A DNA stretch of 12,409 nucleotides from an uncultured Oxalobacter sp. (GTDB lineage Bacteria > Pseudomonadota > Gammaproteobacteria > Burkholderiales > Burkholderiaceae_D). Shown here in pieces: positions 7,960 through 12,409 of the stretch. Every line of letters starts with the position of its first letter. The stretch's first letter is position 1. The stretch covers positions 1 through 12,409 of the forward strand of contig CALGGD010000194.1 of the NCBI GenBank assembly GCA_937916185.1, read 5' to 3'. The notes beneath the pieces were generated by a model. That model ran no database searches and had not been told where the DNA came from. It saw only the letters and a list, made by a program, of their open reading frames with translations. The position numbers were made by a program, and so were the translations under genes.

Positions 7960-9264
7960 ATGGAAGAACAGTTTGTGAAATGGCTGCGTGCCGCTGCGCC
8001 TTATATCCATGCTTTCAGGGGGCAGACCTTTGTCGTTGCCTTCCCGGGAGAACTGGTCAAGGATGGCAAGCTGACAGTCTTGGCGCATGATGTCTCCCTG
8101 CTTCATGCCTTGGGCATCAAGGTTGTCCTTGTCCACGGCCTCCGCCCGCAGGTCGAGGAACAGCTCAACCTGCGCCATGTCAAGAACCGTTATTACAAAG
8201 GCATCCGTATCACGGACAGCGAGGCGCTGGAATGTGCCAAAGAAGCGGCAGGGGAACTCCGTCTTGATATCGAGGCGGCTTTCAGCCAGGGATTGCCGAA
8301 TACACCGATGGCCCATGCCGAAGTCAGGATCATCTCAGGCAATTTCGTCACGGCGACCCCATTGGGCATCATTGATGGCATCAATCTGGAATGGACAGGG
8401 CGTGTCCGTAAGATCGCCGCCGACAGCATCCAGTCCATCTTGGATTCGGATGGGATTGTCCTGCTTTCCCCGTTGGGATATTCCCCAACTGGGGAGGCAT
8501 TCAATGTCCTGATGGAGGATGTTGCCGTATCCGCTGCTGATGCGCTTGATGCCCAGAAGCTTGTATTCCTGACCGAAACCCCTGTCATCACCGACCGGAA
8601 CGGGAACCAGATCCATGACATCACCCCGCGCCAGGCGGATATCCTGCTGTCGCAGGGGGATGTGGAGGAAAATGCCGGCTACTACCTGAAATGTGCCATC
8701 AAGGCCTGCCTGAGCGGGATTCCTCGGGCACACCTTGTGCCTTACAGCACCGATGGTGCCATCCTGCTTGAATTGTTTACGCATGACGGTGTCGGTACGA
8801 TGGTCACACCGCAGGATGTCGACCTTTTGCGTGAGGCGACCATCAAGGATGTCGGTGCAATCCTTAAACTGATTGAGCCGTATGAGGAGAATGGGACGCT
8901 GGTCAAACGGAGCAGGGAGCTGCTTGAGCGTGAAATCGGGCATTTCTCCGTGCTGGAACATGATGGTGTCATTTATGGCTGCGCCGCGCTGTATCATTTC
9001 CCGGCAGAAAAAATGGCGGAAATGGCGTGCCTCATTGTCGATCCCGAAATGCAGGGGGAAGGGGATGGCGAACGCATCCTGACCCATATGGAAAACAGGG
9101 CGCGTGGACTGGGGGTTGAGACACTGTTCATCCTGACCACCCAGACAGCCCACTGGTTCCTGCAGCAGGGGTTTGCCTATGCCAGTGTCGATGACCTGCC
9201 GGAAGACAAACAGCGGATTTACAACTGGCAGCGCCGTTCACAGGTGCTTATCAAGAGGCTTTGA
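7960..9264 (+). CDS. argA: Amino-acid N-acetyltransferase (N-acetylglutamate synthase) ArgA
   Basis: Catalyses the first step of arginine synthesis: acetyl-CoA plus L-glutamate to N-acetylglutamate, normally feedback-inhibited by arginine. The 434 residues (443 in E. coli) carry the two-domain architecture of classical ArgA. The amino-acid-kinase-like, arginine-sensing domain (about 15-280) has [15 protein letters not shown] near 55-69 and SPTGEAFN at 175-182. The C-terminal GNAT domain (about 290-430) has an acetyl-CoA loop [10 protein letters not shown] (365-374) and a closing segment HWFLQQGF with [12 protein letters not shown]. The start gives [16 protein letters not shown], which aligns with the known N-terminus; only a weak AGGAAA site lies 13 bases upstream. 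It is divergent from hrpA across 100 bp, in which I found no convincing promoter or ARG box. It heads a run with yggX (46 bp) and a YbhB-like gene (16 bp). Confidence 0.96.
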   Translation: MEEQFVKWLRAAAPYIHAFRGQTFVVAFPGELVKDGKLTVLAHDVSLLHALGIKVVLVHGLRPQVEEQLNLRHVKNRYYKGIRITDSEALECAKEAAGELRLDIEAAFSQGLPNTPMAHAEVRIISGNFVTATPLGIIDGINLEWTGRVRKIAADSIQSILDSDGIVLLSPLGYSPTGEAFNVLMEDVAVSAADALDAQKLVFLTETPVITDRNGNQIHDITPRQADILLSQGDVEENAGYYLKCAIKACLSGIPRAHLVPYSTDGAILLELFTHDGVGTMVTPQDVDLLREATIKDVGAILKLIEPYEENGTLVKRSRELLEREIGHFSVLEHDGVIYGCAALYHFPAEKMAEMACLIVDPEMQGEGDGERILTHMENRARGLGVETLFILTTQTAHWFLQQGFAYASVDDLPEDKQRIYNWQRRSQVLIKRL

Positions 9265-9310
9265 CAGCATCGACCTGTCCGGGAAGACAGGGGAGACAAG
9301 GAGAGACAGC

Positions 9311-9601
9311 ATGGCACGGATGGTTCAGTGCATCAAACTGGATAAGGAAGCGGAAGGGCTTGATTTCCCGCCTTATCCCGGTGAACTTGGCAACAGGATA
9401 TATGACAGTGTTTCCAAAGAGGCATGGGAGGCATGGAAGCGCATCCAGACCATGCTGGTCAATGAATACCGTCTGAACATGATGGATGCCTCTGCCAGGA
9501 AATATGTCAAGGAACAGATGGAGAACTATTTTTTTGGAGATGGCAACGTCAAGACAGTTGAAGGGTGGACCCCTGAAAAACCGCAAGACAAGCTTGGATG
9601 A
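9311..9601 (+). CDS. yggX: Fe(2+)-trafficking / oxidative damage protection protein YggX
   Basis: Small cytosolic protein that in enterobacteria protects iron-sulphur enzymes from oxidants and is thought to take part in iron trafficking, perhaps with the glutathione or iron-sulphur repair machinery. The 96 residues match the family length (91 in E. coli). Family landmarks are all present: the conserved cysteine C7 in [26 protein letters not shown] (residues 13-31), SKEAWEAW, and [14 protein letters not shown], followed by the usual C-terminal GWTPE. The ATG at 9311 has a clear AAGGAG (9298-9303) seven bases upstream. It lies 46 bp behind argA and 16 bp ahead of the PEBP gene on the same strand, suggesting one transcript. 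Longer upstream in-frame starts would run into the end of argA and have no homology support. Confidence 0.95.
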   Translation: MARMVQCIKLDKEAEGLDFPPYPGELGNRIYDSVSKEAWEAWKRIQTMLVNEYRLNMMDASARKYVKEQMENYFFGDGNVKTVEGWTPEKPQDKLG

Positions 9602-9617
9602 TACGAAAGGAACCGCA

Positions 9618-10106
9618 ATGACAATGCAGATCAGCTCCCCGGCGTTCAACCATAATGAGATGATGCCGGCGCGCTATACCTGTGAGGGGCCGAATATCTC
9701 GCCCCCGTTGTCCTGGACAGAACCGCCTGCAGGGACAAAAAGCCTGGTATTGATTTCCGATGATCCCGATGCCCCGGATCCTGCCGCCCCGAAAATGGTC
9801 TGGGTGCACTGGGTGCTTTACAACATCCCGCCAGAAACCCGTTCACTGCCGGAAGGCGTTGCTGATGGGGCGTTGCCGGCAGGGACGGTTGCCGGCACCA
9901 ATGACCGTCAGCATGCAGGATGGACAGGGCCTTGCCCGCCCATCGGTGTCCATCGCTATTATTTCAAGCTGTATGCATTGGATGTGCTTCTACCGGATAT
10001 CGGCCATGCGGCCAAGCCGGAAGTCCTGAAACAGATGGAAGGGCATATCCTTGCACAGGCAGAGATGATCGGTCTGTATATCCGTAAGGAAAATATCGGG
10101 AAATAA
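9618..10106 (+). CDS. YbhB/YbcL-type phosphatidylethanolamine-binding-like (PEBP, Raf-kinase-inhibitor-like) protein
   Basis: Bacterial member of the PEBP superfamily. These small single-domain proteins have an anion- or ligand-binding pocket and no settled physiological role in bacteria. The 162 residues compare with 158 in E. coli YbhB. Landmarks are MQISSPAFNHNEMMPARYTCEG at the start, the pocket motif SDDPDAPDP (47-55), W65 next to H64 in WVHWVLYN, GTNDRQHAGWTGPCPPIGVHRY (93-114) and FKLYALD (116-122). No signal peptide is visible, so it is probably cytosolic. The open frame extends upstream into yggX, but the ATG at 9618 is preceded by AAAGGA six bases away, and homology begins there; an ATG two codons later (9624) is an alternative. 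It closes the argA-yggX run and is followed by a hairpin. The family name is secure; the function is not. Confidence 0.92.
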   Translation: MTMQISSPAFNHNEMMPARYTCEGPNISPPLSWTEPPAGTKSLVLISDDPDAPDPAAPKMVWVHWVLYNIPPETRSLPEGVADGALPAGTVAGTNDRQHAGWTGPCPPIGVHRYYFKLYALDVLLPDIGHAAKPEVLKQMEGHILAQAEMIGLYIRKENIGK

Positions 10107-10112
10107 GCATCC

Positions 10113-10137
10113 GGGAGCCCCTGGGGAAGGGGCTTCC
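10113..10137 (+). terminator. Candidate terminator hairpin after the argA-yggX-ybhB run
   Basis: GGGAGCCCC (10113-10121) pairs with GGGGCTTCC (10129-10137), nine pairs including one G-T wobble, with a seven-base loop. It begins seven bases after the stop of the PEBP gene. The bases that follow (TTGCTG) make only a poor T tract, so intrinsic termination may be partial. It separates this run from psd. Confidence 0.55.
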
Positions 10138-10174
10138 TTGCTGTAAAAGATCCAGGAAAAACAACGGATATTTC

Positions 10175-10201
10175 CTGACAGGTCTTTTTTGAGGTTAAAA
10201 T
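10175..10201 (+). promoter_or_regulatory. Candidate promoter for psd-pssA
   Basis: CTGACA (10175-10180, five of six with the -35 consensus) and TAAAAT (10196-10201, five of six with the -10) are separated by 15 bp, shorter than the ideal 17. They lie between the hairpin at 10113-10137 and psd and would start transcription near 10208, leaving a leader of about 40 bases. It is the best match seen in this 140-bp gap. Confidence 0.4.
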
Positions 10202-10236
10202 CCACATTTGCGAAAGATACGATAACAGCCCGTTCT

Positions 10237-10240
10237 GGAG
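10237..10240 (+). promoter_or_regulatory. Shine-Dalgarno sequence deciding the TTG start of psd
   Basis: GGAG ends six bases before the TTG at 10247. An in-frame TAA at 10223-10225 closes the frame upstream, and no ATG or GTG lies between it and the homologous N-terminus, so TTG is the start that fits. Confidence 0.65.
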
Positions 10241-10246
10241 TTTCCA

Positions 10247-10891
10247 TTGAAAAACTATCCGCATCCCATTATTGCCCGGGAAGGATGGCCGTTCATTTTC
10301 ATTTCACTGGTTGTCTCAGCCGTTGTGACATGGAAATGGTGCTGGTGGTCCATTCCCCTTTGGCTCATCACGCTTTTTGTCATCCAGTTCTTCAGGGATC
10401 CTGGGCGGGTTGTCCCAGGGTTGGAAAATGCTGTCCTGGCACCGGCAGACGGCCGGATTGTTGTCGTGGAAAAGGCAAAGGATGTCTATGCAGACCGTGA
10501 TGCACTGAAAATCAGTGTGTTTATGAATGTCTTCAATGTCCATTCCAACCGGTCTCCGGTTGACGGTAAGGTGGAGAGTGTCGAGTACTTCCCGGGGACT
10601 TTCGTGAATGCGGCATTTGACAAGGCTTCCACGGAAAATGAGCGTAATGCGATGATCATGACCGCAGAAAACGGTCAGACAGTCACATGCGTCCAGGTTG
10701 CCGGGCTGGTTGCCCGTCGGATTCTTTGTTACGCCGAGGCGGGTAGGGTGCTGGCAAGAGGCGAGCGTTACGGCTTTATCCGTTTCGGTTCCCGTGTGGA
10801 TGTCTATCTGCCATTGAATGCCAAGCCAATGGTGTCAGTCGGTGACAAGGTGTCTGCAACAGAGACCATCTTGGCGCAGCTGCAGCCTTAG
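10247..10891 (+). CDS. psd: Phosphatidylserine decarboxylase proenzyme Psd (short, pyruvoyl type)
   Basis: Membrane-bound enzyme that decarboxylates phosphatidylserine to phosphatidylethanolamine, the main zwitterionic phospholipid. It uses a pyruvoyl group made by self-cleavage. The 214 residues belong to the short (about 210-residue) class found in Burkholderiales and archaea rather than the longer E. coli class. Two hydrophobic stretches (about 15-32 and 35-49) anchor the N-terminus. PADG (D68), NVHSNR (H99) and the cleavage site FGS (G181-S182) supply the expected Asp-His-Ser set; cleavage before S182 would give a large beta chain and a 33-residue alpha chain carrying the pyruvoyl group. 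The start is TTG with GGAG six bases upstream; the resulting [16 protein letters not shown] is the typical family N-terminus. It precedes pssA, which makes its substrate, by 63 bp. Confidence 0.95.
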   Translation: MKNYPHPIIAREGWPFIFISLVVSAVVTWKWCWWSIPLWLITLFVIQFFRDPGRVVPGLENAVLAPADGRIVVVEKAKDVYADRDALKISVFMNVFNVHSNRSPVDGKVESVEYFPGTFVNAAFDKASTENERNAMIMTAENGQTVTCVQVAGLVARRILCYAEAGRVLARGERYGFIRFGSRVDVYLPLNAKPMVSVGDKVSATETILAQLQP

Positions 10892-10901
10892 GAGAAAAAC
10901 C

Positions 10902-10958
10902 GTGCTGTCTGGCTTGAAAAGGGGTAAACTGCTGGAAATCAGGGAGAAAATGTTATGA
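10902..10958 (+). CDS. Possible 18-codon leader micro-ORF ahead of pssA
   Basis: A GTG at 10902 opens an 18-codon frame, VLSGLKRGKLLEIREKML, that ends in TGA at 10956-10958, overlapping the pssA ATG in the arrangement ATGA. A good ribosome site, GGAG (10891-10894, overlapping the psd stop TAG), lies seven bases ahead. The frame therefore fills the whole psd-pssA gap and links the two genes by near-contiguous translation. The peptide is basic and has no family I recognise. It could be a translational-coupling leader, or the frame could be chance: 18 codons without a stop is not rare. pssA has its own site (AGGGAG, 10941-10946). Confidence 0.3.
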   Translation: MLSGLKRGKLLEIREKML

Positions 10959-11761
10959 CCGATCAAAAACCGGTGGGGGAGCCTGATAAGCAGGATCCTC
11001 TGAAGCCCCGTAATAAAAGCATCTATCTGTTGCCGAATGCTTTTACCATCGGCTCATTGTTCTGTGGGATGTATGCCATCATCATGGCATTGGGCATGGA
11101 GTTCAAGTATGCGACAGTCCTGATCTTTGTTTCGATGCTGCTGGACAGCATGGATGGCCGTGTTGCACGCCTGACCCATACATCCAGTGCGTTCGGCGCT
11201 GAGCTTGACAGCCTGGCGGATATGGTCGCTTTCGGTGTTTCCCCGGCTTTGGTGGTTTACGAATGGTCGCTGAAGTATATGGATGGCCGTCTGGGACTGG
11301 TGCCTGCCTTTGTGCTGGCGGCCTGTGCTGCATTGCGCCTTGCCCGGTTCAACACCAATATCGGCATTGTTGACAAGCGTTATTTCCAGGGGCTTCCCAG
11401 CCCGGCTGCCGCAGCGTTGGTTGCAGGGTTCATCTGGCTGATGGAGGACCTGGGGGTCAAAGGCAGCTCAGTCTGCTGGTATGCATGGGTGATCACCCTC
11501 TATGCAGGCATCACCATGGTGACCAATGTCCCGTTCTTCAGTTTCAAGGTCATGAATTTCAGGAAAAGCGTTCCTTTCCTGGCGCTTATCTTGGTGGCGC
11601 TTATCCTGACCGCAATCACATTTGATCCGCCGACGGCATTGTTTGGCATCTTCTGCCTCTATGGGCTGTCTGGTTATGTGATTTTCGCCTACCGGAAATT
11701 GACAGGGCAGTCTGTCAATATCATCAAGACAGAAGATGACCCACATAAAAGTACGGAATGA
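10955..11761 (+). CDS. pssA: CDP-diacylglycerol--serine O-phosphatidyltransferase PssA (CDP-alcohol phosphotransferase type)
   Basis: Integral membrane enzyme that transfers the phosphatidyl group from CDP-diacylglycerol to L-serine, giving phosphatidylserine and CMP; Psd, encoded next door, then makes phosphatidylethanolamine. The 268 residues carry the complete CDP-alcohol phosphotransferase signature: D64, D67-G68, A71-R72, G81, D85 and D89, in DSMDGRVAR followed by FGAELDSLAD. This is the multi-spanning Bacillus-like type, not the phospholipase-D-like E. coli type. About seven to eight hydrophobic segments follow from residue 30 on; the first 22 residues are hydrophilic and charged (MTDQKPVGEPDKQDPLK). 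The ATG at 10955 has AGGGAG eight bases upstream (10941-10946). It ends 313 bp ahead of leuA with no obvious terminator. Confidence 0.95.
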   Translation: MTDQKPVGEPDKQDPLKPRNKSIYLLPNAFTIGSLFCGMYAIIMALGMEFKYATVLIFVSMLLDSMDGRVARLTHTSSAFGAELDSLADMVAFGVSPALVVYEWSLKYMDGRLGLVPAFVLAACAALRLARFNTNIGIVDKRYFQGLPSPAAAALVAGFIWLMEDLGVKGSSVCWYAWVITLYAGITMVTNVPFFSFKVMNFRKSVPFLALILVALILTAITFDPPTALFGIFCLYGLSGYVIFAYRKLTGQSVNIIKTEDDPHKSTE

Positions 11762-11903
11762 AGCGGCATGCTGATGGGCCAGGCTGGTCAGGCAATGGGT
11801 CTGGTATGGTCTCAGGATGCACTGGGAGTCATTGCGGCAGAAGGCGGAGGGGCTTATCGTTCCTGTCATGGATGTCAAGGTTTTCATCCCTCACCGACAG
11901 CAG

Positions 11904-11922
11904 ACCGGACAGTTTTTCCGGT
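11904..11922. repeat. Inverted repeat ACCGGA / TCCGGT
   Basis: Six perfect pairs around a seven-base loop (CAGTTTT), extendable by one G-T pair. No T tract follows on the plus strand (GTGGTG), so it is not a standard terminator of pssA. Confidence 0.4.
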
Positions 11923-11936
11923 TGTGGTGTTTCCTG

Positions 11937-11951
11937 GCACGCTGAGCGTGC
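11937..11951. repeat. Near-perfect palindrome GCACGCT-G-AGCGTGC
   Basis: Two seven-base arms around a single central G. As DNA this has the symmetry of a dimeric regulator's operator; as RNA it would fold as a six-pair stem with a TGA loop. It lies 124 bp ahead of leuA. No binding protein can be named from the sequence. Confidence 0.45.
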
Positions 11952-11994
11952 TGATATTCCCCTTTCATAGGGAAAATCCAAGAAAATTCCTGTT

Positions 11995-12012
11995 CCATGA
12001 TGTTAAACATGG
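11995..12012. repeat. Nested inverted repeats CCATG/CATGG and ATGTT-A-AACAT
   Basis: CCATG (11995-11999) pairs with CATGG (12008-12012), and the interior ATGTT-A-AACAT (12000-12010) is itself a palindrome with a single central A. It lies just upstream of the -10-like TATCAT at 12023-12028, where an operator would be expected, but no -35 hexamer of quality is present. Confidence 0.35.
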
Positions 12013-12022
12013 GCAGATGAGG

Positions 12023-12028
12023 TATCAT
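12023..12028 (+). promoter_or_regulatory. Possible -10 hexamer of a leuA promoter
   Basis: TATCAT matches the -10 consensus at five of six bases, about 46 bp ahead of the leuA ATG. The hexamer 17 bp upstream (ATGTTA) matches the -35 poorly, so the promoter, if real, would need an activator. Confidence 0.25.
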
Positions 12029-12063
12029 TCTAAGATTCAGAAAGACAGTTGAAACAGATTCAA

Positions 12064-12068
12064 AGGAG
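12064..12068 (+). promoter_or_regulatory. Shine-Dalgarno sequence of leuA
   Basis: AGGAG, six bases ahead of the ATG at 12075, supports that start. Confidence 0.75.
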
Positions 12069-12074
12069 TACATC

Positions 12075-12409
12075 ATGGCGGGCACACCAGCAGACGCTGC
12101 AGAAGAGAAAATCATCATTTTCGATACGACCTTGCGGGACGGCGAACAGGTTCCTGGCAGCCAGCTGAATACGGTTGAGAAACTTGAGGTCGCCCGCGCA
12201 CTGGACGCCATGGGCGTGGATGTCATCGAGGCGGGTTTCCCGATTTCCAGCCCAGGCGACTACAAGTCTGTTGTTGAGATTTCCAAGATCGTGGACAAAC
12301 CGGTCATCTCCGCGCTGACCCGTGCCCGTGAGAAAGATATTGATGTTGCTGCGGAAGCCCTGCGTTTTGCGAAGCGTGGGCGTATCCATACCGGTATCGG
12401 CACTTCTGA
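12075..12409 (+). CDS. leuA: 2-isopropylmalate synthase LeuA, N-terminal 111 residues (right end cut off)
   Basis: Cytosolic enzyme committing 2-ketoisovalerate to leucine: acetyl-CoA plus 2-oxoisovalerate gives 2-isopropylmalate. It has an HMGL-like TIM barrel with a divalent metal and, in full-length proteins, a C-terminal leucine-sensing domain that is not in this window. The visible part includes the signature [12 protein letters not shown] with R21 and the metal ligand D22, then [22 protein letters not shown] and RIHTGIGTS. The last two bases (GA) begin an incomplete codon, so the terminal TGA is not a stop in this frame. The wording EQVPGSQLN and [13 protein letters not shown] recalls the Bacteroidetes/Chlorobi-type LeuA more than the usual beta- or gammaproteobacterial forms. 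Closely related acyltransferases (homocitrate or citramalate synthase) cannot be fully excluded from the N-terminus alone. Confidence 0.9.
   Translation, partial: MAGTPADAAEEKIIIFDTTLRDGEQVPGSQLNTVEKLEVARALDAMGVDVIEAGFPISSPGDYKSVVEISKIVDKPVISALTRAREKDIDVAAEALRFAKRGRIHTGIGTS

Larger units (their letters stand above)
11762..12074. other. 313-bp gap between pssA and leuA with several inverted repeats and no convincing gene
   Basis: Open frames here (11758-11970 and 11768-12052, plus strand) lack good ribosome sites or recognisable content. The gap holds four inverted repeats in its second half (11904-11922, 11937-11951, 11957-11974, 11995-12012), a TATCAT -10-like hexamer at 12023-12028, and the leuA ribosome site. 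It is not rich in leucine codons in any frame opening near leuA, so an enterobacterial-style leu attenuator peptide is not evident. Confidence 0.6.

Noticed and set aside
8335..9153. A 272-codon minus-strand frame opposite argA
   Set aside because: Antisense shadow of a complete argA; no recognisable domain.
9486..9617. N-terminal extension of the PEBP gene into yggX
   Set aside because: The extension overlaps yggX in another frame, and the ribosome site and homology place the start at 9618.
10950..10958. ATG-TTA-TGA minimal ORF just ahead of pssA
   Set aside because: Its ATG is only three bases from the AGGGAG site, too close for efficient initiation; the same bases are better read as the end of the 18-codon frame from 10902.
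11758..11970. 70-codon frame whose ATG overlaps the pssA stop (ATGA)
   Set aside because: The overlap is suggestive, but the product (rich in Ser, Arg, Cys, Gly) matches nothing I know and crosses the inverted-repeat region; a chance frame is more likely.
11768..12052. 94-codon frame filling most of the pssA-leuA gap
   Set aside because: No ribosome site ahead of it, and the composition is not that of a known leader or membrane peptide; it is not leucine-rich enough to be a leu leader.
12060..12389. 109-codon minus-strand frame opposite leuA
   Set aside because: Antisense shadow of leuA, whose DTTLRDGEQ signature is clear.
12407..12409. TGA at the right edge as a stop codon for leuA
   Set aside because: In the leuA frame the last full codon ends at 12407 and GA begins the next codon, so the gene simply runs off the window.

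Overview
The window is a stretch of ordinary chromosomal housekeeping genes from a Gram-negative bacterium. The LptF/LptG pair, PepA, HrpA, a fused-type ArgA, YggX, the short pyruvoyl-type Psd and a CDP-alcohol-phosphotransferase-type PssA point to the Betaproteobacteria, order Burkholderiales. The Psd N-terminus ([14 protein letters not shown]) and the run psd-pssA-leuA fit that order well. Moderate GC content (about half, by eye) and the wording of several proteins suggest Oxalobacteraceae or a related host-associated lineage, but this is inference from memory, not a database match. I saw no mobile element, CRISPR array, tRNA, rRNA or prophage gene.

Layout. (1) 1-1492, minus strand: pepA, leucyl aminopeptidase, with its last few C-terminal residues off the left edge. 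(2) 1528-3827, plus strand: lptF-lptG, divergent from pepA across only 35 bp and joined to each other by an ATGA overlap; they encode the two permease subunits of the lipopolysaccharide export ABC transporter. (3) 3828-3911: a convergent gap with small inverted repeats. (4) 3912-7859, minus strand: hrpA, a 1315-residue DEAH-box RNA helicase. (5) 7960-10106, plus strand: argA-yggX-ybhB-like, closely spaced and probably one operon, closed by a GC-rich hairpin at 10113-10137. (6) 10247-11761, plus strand: psd-pssA, the two consecutive enzymes of phosphatidylethanolamine synthesis. Psd appears to start at TTG, and an 18-codon micro-ORF sits between the two genes. (7) 11762-12074: a 313-bp stretch without a convincing gene but with several inverted repeats. 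(8) 12075-12409: the first 111 residues of leuA, running off the right edge.

Functional themes are envelope biogenesis (LptFG, Psd, PssA), amino-acid metabolism (ArgA, LeuA, PepA), RNA and ribosome quality control (HrpA) and iron or oxidative protection (YggX). I found no undescribed multi-gene system. The points most worth a second look are the sequence type of LeuA, which reads to me like the Bacteroidetes form although it sits in the Burkholderiales position behind psd-pssA; the structured gap ahead of it; the micro-ORF whose stop overlaps the pssA start; and several start-site oddities (TTG for psd, and -10-like hexamers overlapping or abutting the starts of lptF and hrpA).
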